NCBI GenBank assembly: GCA_030039775.1
Contig: JASHUX010000192.1
Location: 1-6,786, forward strand
Reading direction: 5' to 3'
Length of the DNA: 6,786 bases
Source of the DNA: Alphaproteobacteria bacterium
GTDB taxonomy: Bacteria > Pseudomonadota > Alphaproteobacteria > ATCC43930 > CGMCC-115725
Position numbers and translations under genes: made by a program. The notes under the pieces are model-generated. The model worked only from the letters and a program-made list of their open reading frames with translations, made no database searches and was not told the DNA's origin. Shown here in pieces: positions 1 to 5,572 of this stretch (positions are counted from its first letter, which is position 1; the number at the start of each line of letters is the position of its first letter).

Positions 1-232
1 GGTCGAAAAGACCGGGCATTTGATCGTGGTGGACGAGGCGCGAGACCGCTGCAGCGCCGCGAGTCAGATCGCCGCTGTCGTTGCCGACAAGGCCTTTCGC
101 GCGCTCAAAGGCCCGATCAAGCGCGTCACCGTGCCCAATGTCGCGATGCCTTATGCGGCCATCGCCGAACGGCGGCTGTTGCCGAACCCCGCGTCGATCG
201 CGGCTGCCGTCACCGCGGCGCTGGCGGCGTGA
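1..232 (+). CDS. 2-oxoacid/acetoin dehydrogenase E1 component, beta subunit (C-terminal end only)
   Basis: The reading frame is open from the left edge (first whole codon at base 2) to the TGA at 230-232, so only the last 76 residues are present. They match the transketolase C-terminal domain of E1 beta subunits: VEKTGHLIVVDEA, then a helix rich in Ala and Ile, then VTVPNVAMPYA, and the usual end in which a LLPNPASI segment leads into a final Ala-rich helix. E1 beta pairs with E1 alpha to form a thiamine-diphosphate enzyme that decarboxylates a 2-oxoacid or cleaves acetoin and acylates a lipoyl lysine. The thiamine-binding part and E1 alpha should lie upstream. The next gene is a lipoyl domain whose start overlaps this stop, which supports the assignment. 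The visible part cannot tell pyruvate, branched-chain and acetoin (AcoB) types apart. The in-frame TTG at base 20 is not a real start. Confidence 0.85.
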   Translation, partial: VEKTGHLIVVDEARDRCSAASQIAAVVADKAFRALKGPIKRVTVPNVAMPYAAIAERRLLPNPASIAAAVTAALAA

Positions 233-489
233 GCATGCGAGTCAGCGTCAAGCTCGCCCGGGTCGGCATGAACATGGAGGAGGCGACCGTCACCAGATGG
301 TACCGGCAGCCGGGCGAATCCTTCCGGACCGGCGACATCCTCTACGAGATCGAGACCGAAAAGATCACGCAGGAAGTCGAGGCCACGGCCGACGGCAAAT
401 TGCTCGAAGTATCGGTGCCCGAGGGCGAGATTGCGAAGGTCGGGCAACAGATCTGCGTGGTCGATTTGGCCCCGGGGAAACCGGGTTGA
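229..489 (+). CDS. Stand-alone lipoyl-domain protein (biotin/lipoyl attachment)
   Basis: This is a complete single-domain protein of 86 residues from the GTG at 229, or 84 from the ATG at 235. Its GTG overlaps the E1 beta stop (GTGA), and no clear ribosome site precedes either start, so translational coupling is likely. The fold is seen as the N-terminal strand VSVKLARVGMNMEEATV, W24, PGESFRTGD, the lipoylation hairpin ETEKITQEVEA with K45 (GTG numbering), and a closing strand VPEGEIAKVGQQICVVDL. ETEK resembles the ETDK motif of E2 lipoyl domains, so K45 is expected to carry lipoate that accepts the acyl group from E1. E2 proteins normally continue with a subunit-binding domain and a catalytic acyltransferase domain. 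Here a stop follows at 487-489, after a short APGKPG tail. A biotinyl domain is less likely because the AMKM motif is absent. The missing E2 core may lie upstream or elsewhere in the genome. Confidence 0.87.
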   Translation: MSMRVSVKLARVGMNMEEATVTRWYRQPGESFRTGDILYEIETEKITQEVEATADGKLLEVSVPEGEIAKVGQQICVVDLAPGKPG

Positions 490-505
490 GCGGCGGAGGA
501 GCGAG

Positions 506-970
506 ATGGATCGGGCGCAGGTGACCGCGACGGCGCATACCGGGGTGACGGTGTCGGACATCGACCGCTCCATCGCGTTCTACCGCGACGTGCTGGGCTT
601 CGAGGTCACGGAGAAGATCAACTGCCGCGGCGAACTGTTCGAGCGAGTCACGGGCGTGCCCAAGGCGGAAATCGTCATCGCTTATGTCAAAGCGCCGGGG
701 CACACGCTCGAACTGCTGCAATATACCAGTCCTGCGGAACGCACCCGCGTCGCGTCGCGGCCCTGCGATCCGGGCGCGCTTCATCTGGCGTTCCGCGTCA
801 AGAATATCGACGGCGTCATCGCGGCCTGCCGCAAGGCCGGCGTCGCGCCGGTCGGTGCCACGATCCCCGAAGTCGCCGACGGGCCGGCCAAGGGGCTGAA
901 GGCGATCTACACCATCGGTCCGGACGGCATCGTGATCGAGTTCATGGAGGATCCGCGCATCCGCGAGTAG
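506..970 (+). CDS. VOC (glyoxalase/epimerase-fold) metalloprotein
   Basis: A 154-residue protein. The ATG at 506 was chosen because GGAGGA lies at 495-500, five bases before it; an upstream extension to 431 would overlap the lipoyl gene and encodes unrelated sequence. Two beta-alpha-beta-beta-beta modules are visible: residues 8-73, starting with HTGVTVSDIDRSIAFYRD and VLGFEV, and residues 91-148, starting with ALHLAFRVKNIDGVI. The four metal ligands of the vicinal oxygen chelate superfamily appear to be present: H11, E69 (HTLELL), H93 (LHLAF) and E145 (IVIEFM). Such proteins include lactoylglutathione lyase, methylmalonyl-CoA epimerase and ring-cleavage dioxygenases. Length and the intact His-Glu-His-Glu set favour an isomerase, epimerase or lyase over a resistance protein, but the substrate is unknown. 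It sits in the operon 16 bases after the lipoyl gene, which suggests it acts on an intermediate of the same pathway. Confidence 0.87.
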   Translation: MDRAQVTATAHTGVTVSDIDRSIAFYRDVLGFEVTEKINCRGELFERVTGVPKAEIVIAYVKAPGHTLELLQYTSPAERTRVASRPCDPGALHLAFRVKNIDGVIAACRKAGVAPVGATIPEVADGPAKGLKAIYTIGPDGIVIEFMEDPRIRE

Positions 971-997
971 CGACAATCAAGACAGGGAGGGCAGCAC

Positions 998-1792
998 ATG
1001 GGTCGAGTGAGCGGCAAGGTCGCGTTGATTTCCGGCGGCGCCGGCGGCATCGGCGCGGCGACGGCGGCGCTGATGGTTAAGGAAGGCGCCAAGGTCGTGA
1101 TCGCCGATCTGGCGAAGAACGGCCCCGAGGTGGCCAATAGCATCGGCGCCGAGTTCGCGTCGCTCGACGTCACCAGCGAGGCGGAATGGGAGCAGGTCGT
1201 CGCCGAGACCGACCGGAAACACGGCGGGATTCATATTCTCGTCAACGCCGCCGGAATCGAAGGCGATCAGAAGAACAATTCCATCCTCAGCACGAGCCTC
1301 GCCGAATGGCGGCGTGTGCACGGGATCAATCTCGACGGCACGTTCCTCGGCTGCCAAAAGGTGATGCCGGTGATGGAGCGGCAAAAACAAGGCTCGATCA
1401 TCAACATCTCGTCGATCGTGTCGTTCTTCCCGACGCCGTTCAATTGCGCCTACGGGTCGAGCAAGGCCGCGGTTCAGCATTTCAGCAAATCGGTTGCGTC
1501 ATGGGGCGCGCGCAACGGCAATCAGATCCGCTGCAACTCCGTGCATCCCGGCCTCATCCGCACGCGGATGCTGCTCAATATCGCCGGCCATCGCGCGCCC
1601 GAATTGAACAACGAGCTCGCGGCGGCGCAGAATCTCGCCAAGGCGACGATACCGCTCGGCGCGCTCGGGGAGCCCGATGATGTCGCGCTGCAAATCCTCT
1701 ATCTTGCATCGGACGAGGCAGGCCAGGTGACCGGCTCCGAGTTCCGCGTTGACGGCGGGTGGAGCCTCAATATCGGCGGCGGCCGGCGCTGA
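998..1792 (+). CDS. Short-chain dehydrogenase/reductase (SDR), probably NAD-dependent
   Basis: A full-length classical SDR of 264 residues (family norm about 250). The ATG at 998 follows GGGAGG at 985-990. The Rossmann nucleotide motif is SGGAGGIG (12-19). An Asp ends the second strand (VVIADL, D37), which in classical SDRs usually means NAD(H) rather than NADP(H). NAAG is at 83-86. The catalytic tetrad is complete: N111, S139 (INISSI), Y152 and K156 (YGSSK). VHPGLIRT and the C-terminal VDGGWS are also classical. It should oxidise a secondary alcohol or reduce a ketone in the cytoplasm. It lies 27 bases after the VOC gene and 16 bases before the zinc dehydrogenase, so it belongs to the same operon. 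Relatives are annotated as 3-oxoacyl-ACP reductase-like, glucose or cyclohexanol dehydrogenase; the sequence does not decide among them. Confidence 0.92.
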   Translation: MGRVSGKVALISGGAGGIGAATAALMVKEGAKVVIADLAKNGPEVANSIGAEFASLDVTSEAEWEQVVAETDRKHGGIHILVNAAGIEGDQKNNSILSTSLAEWRRVHGINLDGTFLGCQKVMPVMERQKQGSIINISSIVSFFPTPFNCAYGSSKAAVQHFSKSVASWGARNGNQIRCNSVHPGLIRTRMLLNIAGHRAPELNNELAAAQNLAKATIPLGALGEPDDVALQILYLASDEAGQVTGSEFRVDGGWSLNIGGGRR

Positions 1793-1808
1793 CCGGCGGG
1801 AGGGGATC

Positions 1809-2810
1809 ATGCAAGCGGCCGTATTCCACGCGATCGGGAAACCGTTGCAGCTCGAACGGGTCGCCGATCCCACGCCCGCCGGGCGCGACGTCGTGATCAA
1901 CGTCGGCCGCTGCGGCATTTGCGGCAGCGATCTTCACGTCACCGAGGACGCGGCCTTTCACTTACCGGCCGGCACGGTTCTCGGCCATGAATATGCTGGC
2001 GAGATCGTCGCCATCGGGCCCGCCGTCGAACGCGCCCGTGTCGGCGACCGGGTCGCGGTGGTGCCGATCCGAAGCTGCGGCGAATGCGCCGAATGTCTCG
2101 TGGGACAGCCGGCCTGGTGTACGACGAAGCGATTGGAGGGCGGCGGTTACGGCGAATACTCCCTCGCCGACGAGCGCCAATGCGTGCCGTTGCCGCGGGG
2201 CTTGTCGATGGCGGACGGCGCTATCATCGAACCGCTGGCGGTGGCGCTTCACGGCGTCAAGCTCGCCGGCATCGTTCCGGGCGCCAAGGTCCTGGTCATC
2301 GGCGCGGGGCCGATCGGCATCGCCACGGCGTTCTGGGCGCGGCGGCTCGGCGCCGGCCGCGTTGCCGTTACAGCCGCGTCGCGCCGCCGCGAGGCGTTGG
2401 CGATGGAAGTTGGCGCGACCGCGTTCATCGATCCCGCCGACAACGGACCGGAGGCGGTCAACAAAGCGCTCGGCGGCCAGCCCGAGATCGTGTTCGAGGC
2501 GGTGGGAAAACCCGGCCTGATTGCGCAGTCGATCGCGCAGGTTCGGCCGCGCGGCACGATCGTCGTGCTGGGTTTGTGCGCCGCAGAGGATCATTTCGTG
2601 CCGTTCGCCGCGGTCGCCAAGGAAGCGCGCATTCAGGCGTCGGCGTTTTGGGACGTGCGCGACTTCGAGATCGCGATCGATGCGCTTGACGCCGGCGCCG
2701 TGGCGCTGCGCCACATGGTCACCGATACCGTGCCGCTGGCGGAAATGCCCGACATGTTCGAGGCGCTGCGCTCGCGCACGACCCAGTGCAAGGTTCTGGT
2801 ACAGCCGTAG
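1809..2810 (+). CDS. Zinc-dependent medium-chain alcohol/polyol dehydrogenase (MDR family)
   Basis: A 333-residue protein. The ATG at 1809 is preceded by a GGGAGGGG purine block (1798-1805), and the N-terminus MQAAVFHAIGKPLQLE is typical, so the longer frame from 1749, which overlaps the SDR gene, is rejected. Catalytic zinc ligands are C38 (CGICGSDLH), H60-E61 (GHE) and probably E141 (EPLAVALHG). The structural zinc set C90, C93, C96 and C104 is complete. The cofactor domain begins with GAGPIG (165-170). The end of its second strand reads VTAASRRR with no Asp or Glu but S191-R192-R193, which suggests NADP(H). The layout resembles sorbitol, threonine and 2,3-butanediol dehydrogenases and is slightly short for them. 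It is the last gene of the operon; no convincing terminator follows before the oppositely oriented tRNA-Gly 44 bases on. The substrate is unknown, but a hydroxyketone or diol would suit the E1/lipoyl neighbours. Confidence 0.92.
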   Translation: MQAAVFHAIGKPLQLERVADPTPAGRDVVINVGRCGICGSDLHVTEDAAFHLPAGTVLGHEYAGEIVAIGPAVERARVGDRVAVVPIRSCGECAECLVGQPAWCTTKRLEGGGYGEYSLADERQCVPLPRGLSMADGAIIEPLAVALHGVKLAGIVPGAKVLVIGAGPIGIATAFWARRLGAGRVAVTAASRRREALAMEVGATAFIDPADNGPEAVNKALGGQPEIVFEAVGKPGLIAQSIAQVRPRGTIVVLGLCAAEDHFVPFAAVAKEARIQASAFWDVRDFEIAIDALDAGAVALRHMVTDTVPLAEMPDMFEALRSRTTQCKVLVQP

Positions 2811-2854
2811 TCGGAGGCACCCGGCCGCGCCGCCAAGCAAAGGGGCGACGGTTT

Positions 2855-2929
<75 letters not shown>

Positions 2930-2971
2930 GCGCATCCATTCAGATGCATCCGCTCCCGCGGGAAGGCGCGC

Positions 2972-2999
2972 ATCATACAAGCTTGAAACGGCTTTGCAA
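2972..2999 (-). promoter_or_regulatory. Sigma-70-type promoter of tRNA-Gly
   Basis: Read on the - strand, TTGCAA (2994-2999) is separated by 16 bases from TATGAT (2972-2977). This is close to the consensus TTGACA-17-TATAAT. Transcription would begin near 2965 and give a leader of about 36 bases before the tRNA at 2929. The -35 box starts 11 bases beyond the stop codon of the response regulator, so the tRNA can be made independently of that gene. Confidence 0.65.
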
Positions 3000-3010
3000 T
3001 CGCCGCCGCG

Positions 3011-3700
3011 CTACGGCACCAGCCGATAACCGCCGCCGTCGGTAATCAGAATTTCGGCCTTGGCGGGGTTCTTCTCGATCTTCTGACGCAGGCGATAGAC
3101 ATGCGTTTCGAGCGTGTGGGTGGTGACGCCGGCGTTGTAGCCCCACACCTCGTTGAGCAGCGTATCGCGTCCGATGCTGCGCGCGCCGGCGCGATAGAGG
3201 AACTTCAAGATTGCCGTCTCTTTTTCCGTCAGCCGGATCTTGCGCTTGCCGCTTTCGTCGGTCAGCAGCTTGGCGCTGGGCCGGAAGGTATAGGGCCCGA
3301 TGGTGAACACGGCGTCTTCCGAGGCCTCGTGCTGGCGGAGCTGCGCCCGCAGCCGGGCCAGCAGCACGTCAAGCCGAAACGGCTTGGTGATGTAATCGTT
3401 GGCCCCGGCATCGAGGCCCAGAATGGTATCGGCGTCGCTGTCGGCACCGGTCAGCATCAGCACAGGGGAGCGCACGCCGCCGCGGCGGAGCAGGCGGCAT
3501 AAGGCCCGGCCATCCATGTCGGGCAGACCGACATCGAGCAGAACCGCGTCGAAGCGCTGGCTCTTGGTCAGGTCCAACGCCTTGGCCGCGGTCGGGGCCT
3601 CAGAAACGGAAAATTCTTCATGCAATTCAAGCTGTTCCGCCAAGGCGTGGCGCAACATGTCGTCGTCGTCGACGATCAGAATCTGATGCCCACTGCTCAT
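3011..3700 (-). CDS. OmpR/PhoB-family response regulator transcription factor
   Basis: A 229-residue two-domain regulator, full length for the family. The receiver domain (about 5-120) has the acidic pocket D11-D12 (ILIVDDDD), phospho-acceptor D56 (LLDVGLPDMDG), T84 (LMLTGAD) and K106 (YITKPF). A winged-helix DNA-binding domain fills about 130-229, with RLTEKETAILKFL, an LLNEVWGY helix, the recognition segment THTLETHVYRLRQKI and the wing ITDGGGYRLVP. Phosphorylation of D56 by a sensor kinase should promote dimerisation and DNA binding. No histidine kinase is adjacent, so it is an orphan by position. Its N-terminal part resembles alphaproteobacterial envelope regulators such as CenR/OtpR, but I hold that only weakly. 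The ATG at 3698-3700 has a GGGGGTTGA purine stretch just upstream. A possible -10 box TATAAC lies at 3734-3739 on the - strand, without a clear -35. Confidence 0.93.
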   Translation of the reverse strand: MSSGHQILIVDDDDMLRHALAEQLELHEEFSVSEAPTAAKALDLTKSQRFDAVLLDVGLPDMDGRALCRLLRRGGVRSPVLMLTGADSDADTILGLDAGANDYITKPFRLDVLLARLRAQLRQHEASEDAVFTIGPYTFRPSAKLLTDESGKRKIRLTEKETAILKFLYRAGARSIGRDTLLNEVWGYNAGVTTHTLETHVYRLRQKIEKNPAKAEILITDGGGYRLVP

Positions 3701-3743
3701 TCAACCCCCGGGCGTACGATCGATCCTTGAACCGTTATAGGCG

Positions 3744-3759
3744 CGCCGCCAGGGCGGCG
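3744..3759 (-). terminator. Short GC hairpin after the DUF427 gene
   Basis: CGCCGCC (3744-3750) pairs with GGCGGCG (3753-3759), a perfect 7-bp inverted repeat, or 6 bp with a four-base loop. It begins 14 bases after the DUF427 stop on the - strand and ahead of the response regulator. No T-tract follows, so it may be a weak attenuator or a chance GC palindrome instead of an intrinsic terminator. Confidence 0.3.
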
Positions 3760-3773
3760 TCCCCGGAACCCCC

Positions 3774-4058
3774 TTAGCGTTCCACCGTCACGCCGCGCCA
3801 GAACGCGACGTAGTCCTTGATTTGCTTAGCGGCGGCGAGCGGCGCCGGGTAATACCAGGCGGCGTCCTGATTCTCGGCGCCGTCGACCGCGACGGTGTAG
3901 TAGTGCGCGGTGCCTTTCCAGCTGCATTCCGAGGTAGTGACGCTGTCCTTGAAGAACCGCCGGTCGATCGATTGAGGCGGAAAATAGACGTTGCCCTCGA
4001 CGACCTCGAACGTATCGCTCAAAGCCAAAACCTGACCGTGCCACAAAGCCTTTGCCAT
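3774..4058 (-). CDS. DUF427 domain protein, small cytoplasmic protein of unknown function
   Basis: A 94-residue protein consisting of one DUF427 domain. Hallmarks in order are MAKALWHGQVLA, FEVVEGNVYFPPQSI (17-31), FFKDS, the central CSWKGTAHYYTV (45-56), VDGAENQDAAWYYPAP (58-73) and the end IKDYVAFWRGVTVE (80-93). The ATG at 4058 was chosen over an upstream start at 4106 because family members begin with this MAKA segment, because GAGGGC precedes it at a suitable distance, and because a promoter-like sequence would otherwise lie inside the coding region. The biochemical role of DUF427 is not established; the conserved Trp, Tyr and Cys residues suggest a small beta-rich binding fold, which is inference. 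There is no signal peptide or membrane segment. It lies upstream of the response regulator on the same strand with a gap of about 73 bases, so co-transcription is possible but not shown. Confidence 0.88.
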   Translation of the reverse strand: MAKALWHGQVLALSDTFEVVEGNVYFPPQSIDRRFFKDSVTTSECSWKGTAHYYTVAVDGAENQDAAWYYPAPLAAAKQIKDYVAFWRGVTVER

Positions 4059-4087
4059 TGTGCCCTCGTTTTTGCTGGTACGGGGGC

Positions 4088-4116
4088 ATTCTAGGCTTGC
4101 CGCCATTCGCGGCCAA
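4088..4116 (-). promoter_or_regulatory. Candidate sigma-70-type promoter of the DUF427 gene
   Basis: On the - strand TTGGCC (4111-4116) is separated by 17 bases from TAGAAT (4088-4093). The -10 box matches TATAAT in five of six bases and the -35 box matches TTGACA in four of six. The predicted start near 4081 gives a leader of about 23 bases to the ATG at 4058. It lies on the DUF427 side of the palindrome, so this gene appears to be a separate unit from the YXWGXW gene. Confidence 0.5.
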
Positions 4117-4145
4117 GTCCGGGTCGGACATGCCGCCGCAAACGA

Positions 4146-4173
4146 TCATGCCCGGCCGAAGCCGGGCATGATT
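4146..4173. repeat. Perfect 12-bp palindrome, probable terminator or REP-like element
   Basis: ATCATGCCCGGC (4146-4157) and GCCGGGCATGAT (4162-4173) are exact reverse complements around a four-base loop. On the - strand the loop reads TTCG closed by C-G, the unusually stable UUCG tetraloop type. It lies 26 bases beyond the stop of the YXWGXW gene on its transcribed strand, where it could stop or protect that transcript. Only a short TTT occurs further on, so it is not a textbook intrinsic terminator. ATGCCCGG-type palindromes are, to my knowledge, common between genes in Bradyrhizobium-like genomes, so a dispersed repeat is an alternative. Confidence 0.65.
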
Positions 4174-4198
4174 TCGATCATCGCGATGCCGGAAGCGT

Positions 4199-5326
4199 TC
4201 AGGGCTTCTTTTCCGGTTCATGCGCCAGGGCGGCCGGACGCGCGGCGGGTGCCGCGTGCGGCGCCGCCATCGGACGCTGGGCTGCAACCGGACGGTTCTG
4301 TATTTGCGGATGCACTGCCGGCCGTGCCGTCGGATGCGCGACCGCGGGGCGAGCTGCCTCGGGGCGCCGTTCCGGCGGACGCATCGCCGAGCGCGGCGCC
4401 TCGGTTGGGCGAGCCGCATGCTCTGCCGGCCGCTCCATCGGACGAGCGGCGTTCCGCTCCGTTGGATTCATGCCGGGACGGGCCGCCGCGTTGCGGTCTG
4501 TGGGGGTCGTGCCGGGCCGTGCCGCGTTGCGCTCCTCGTGCTGGGCGCCGGGTCGCGTTGCCGGGTTGCGCTCGGCGGGATTGGCGCCGGGCCGGGCGTT
4601 CGGCGTCGCGGCAGCGGCATTGCCTTTGAATTCGCCCGGACGGCCGGTCGCCGTAACCGGCGGCTTGCCGTGATTTTGCGACGCGCGCAGGGTCGGATCG
4701 GCTTTCGCGGCCGTCTGTTGTCGCGTCTGCATCGCGGTCGCCGCGACGTGATGCTCGTGCGCCATCCGCTCTTGCGCGGCGGTCGGACGTGCCGTGGTGC
4801 CGCCTTGGCCGCCATTGACGCTGACCTGACCGGCATTGCCGCCGCGCGGCACCGCTTCGCGATAGGAATTGGCAACACGGGCGCCGCCGACATTCCAGGC
4901 GGCGGTGTTATAGGCGAAATGCCCGTGCTCCCATCGGCCGCCGAAAAAGCCGCTGCCGTTATAGCCGTAGCCATAATCGATGCCGCCATAGAAACCGACC
5001 GTCGGACCCCAATAGCCCGCGTTCCAGACATAGTTGCCGTCGACCCAGCCCCAATAGCCGGGTGTCCAGAGCAATCCGACTTCGGGCGGCTCGACCCAGG
5101 TGCCGGGGACCCAGTAATAACCGTCGACCGGGTCGTAGGCCCAGTAGCCGGGGCTCCACATGTAGCCGAGGCCGGGCATCGGCGGTTGGTCGTAGACCGG
5201 CAGCGGCGGCGGGGCCACCGTGATCGAAATATCGATCGCGGCCTGGACCGGTTGCGTGAGCGCCACAGCGGCCACACCGGACGCTAGCGCCAAAGCGATA
5301 GGAAGAGCCAGGTAACGTCGGCGCAT
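4199..5326 (-). CDS. Exported YXWGXW-repeat protein with Pro/Arg/Ala-rich repetitive C-terminus
   Basis: A 375-residue protein from the ATG at 5326. An upstream in-frame start at 5374 would put 16 residues before MRRRYLAL, the expected beginning of a signal peptide: positive residues 2-4, hydrophobic core about 5-23, AxA-like cleavage near QPVQAA (25-30). Residues 55-108 hold four aromatic motifs of the YXWGXW type: YMWSPGYW, YYWVPGTW, LLWTPGYW and YVWNAGYW. A Gly/Tyr-rich stretch follows (111-140), with RWEHGHFAYN. From about 180 the chain is low in complexity, and residues 243-308 contain six degenerate units of the form NAARPGxxPxxR. The C-terminal 65 residues stay rich in Ala, Pro and Arg and end in EPEKKP. 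The mature protein should be periplasmic or surface-exposed. The motif family has no firmly assigned function; similar aromatic repeats are often noted in outer-layer proteins. The basic tail might bind polyanions or peptidoglycan, which is speculation. Confidence 0.87.
   Translation of the reverse strand: MRRRYLALPIALALASGVAAVALTQPVQAAIDISITVAPPPLPVYDQPPMPGLGYMWSPGYWAYDPVDGYYWVPGTWVEPPEVGLLWTPGYWGWVDGNYVWNAGYWGPTVGFYGGIDYGYGYNGSGFFGGRWEHGHFAYNTAAWNVGGARVANSYREAVPRGGNAGQVSVNGGQGGTTARPTAAQERMAHEHHVAATAMQTRQQTAAKADPTLRASQNHGKPPVTATGRPGEFKGNAAAATPNARPGANPAERNPATRPGAQHEERNAARPGTTPTDRNAAARPGMNPTERNAARPMERPAEHAARPTEAPRSAMRPPERRPEAARPAVAHPTARPAVHPQIQNRPVAAQRPMAAPHAAPAARPAALAHEPEKKP
4403..4600 (-). 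repeat. Degenerate tandem repeat inside the YXWGXW gene
   Basis: This segment encodes about six units of 10-13 residues in a row: NARPGANPAER, NPATRPGAQHEER, NAARPGTTPTDR, NAAARPGMNPTER, NAARPMERPAEH and a final AARPT. The units differ in length and sequence, so this is an old, drifting coding repeat and not an identical satellite. Such tracts can gain or lose units by slippage. Confidence 0.7.
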
Positions 5327-5495
5327 GCATTGTCTCTTTGTTGTCGGCATTGCCTCGACGGGACAACACGGCACCGGAGCGAATCGTGGCGGCCGATAAC
5401 GAAATATTTGTCGGGACGGACACGAAACCGGGCGTGGATACGATCGTGGGCGATCTTGCGTTGCCCGCGCGATGCGGCTAGCTTCGCCGCCTTCC
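5327..5495. other. Divergent intergenic region between the YXWGXW gene and tRNA-Arg
   Basis: This 169-base stretch holds the 5' leader of the YXWGXW gene (- strand) and the upstream region of tRNA-Arg (+ strand). For the - strand gene I see only a weak AAAGAGA purine stretch before the start and no convincing promoter hexamers. For tRNA-Arg a weak candidate promoter is listed separately. I see no coding sequence here. Confidence 0.5.
5456..5484 (+). promoter_or_regulatory. Weak candidate promoter of tRNA-Arg
   Basis: TTGCGT (5456-5461) lies 17 bases before TAGCTT (5479-5484), which ends 11 bases before the tRNA. The -35 box is reasonable but the -10 box matches the consensus in only three of six bases. 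Position and spacing are its main support. Confidence 0.35.
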
Positions 5496-5572
5496 GCGCC
5501 CGTAGCTCAACTGGATAGAGCACCAGACTACGGATCTGGGGGTTAGGGGTTCGAATCCTCTCGGGCGCGCCA
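5496..5572 (+). tRNA. tRNA-Arg (anticodon ACG)
   Basis: The acceptor stem GCGCCCG (5496-5502) pairs with CGGGCGC (5562-5568), followed by discriminator G and an encoded CCA (5570-5572). The D arm is GCTC...GAGC. The anticodon stem CCAGA/TCTGG (5523-5527, 5535-5539) holds the loop CTACGGA with anticodon ACG at 5530-5532. The T loop is TTCGAAT. The ACG anticodon is normally deaminated to ICG and reads CGU, CGC and CGA. The 3' end is followed at once by AT-rich DNA, a common location for integrative elements. Confidence 0.97.

Noticed and set aside
431..505. N-terminal extension of the VOC gene
   Set aside because: It overlaps the lipoyl coding sequence and has no VOC similarity, while GGAGGA sits just before the ATG at 506.
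1749..1808. N-terminal extension of the zinc dehydrogenase
   Set aside because: It overlaps the SDR gene. A strong ribosome site and the family-typical N-terminus support 1809.
4220..5287. Long + strand open frame (355 codons) opposite the YXWGXW gene
   Set aside because: It is antisense to a gene with a clear signal peptide and YXWGXW motifs. Its Arg/Gly/Ala-rich product fits no family, and GC-rich codon bias readily keeps this frame open.
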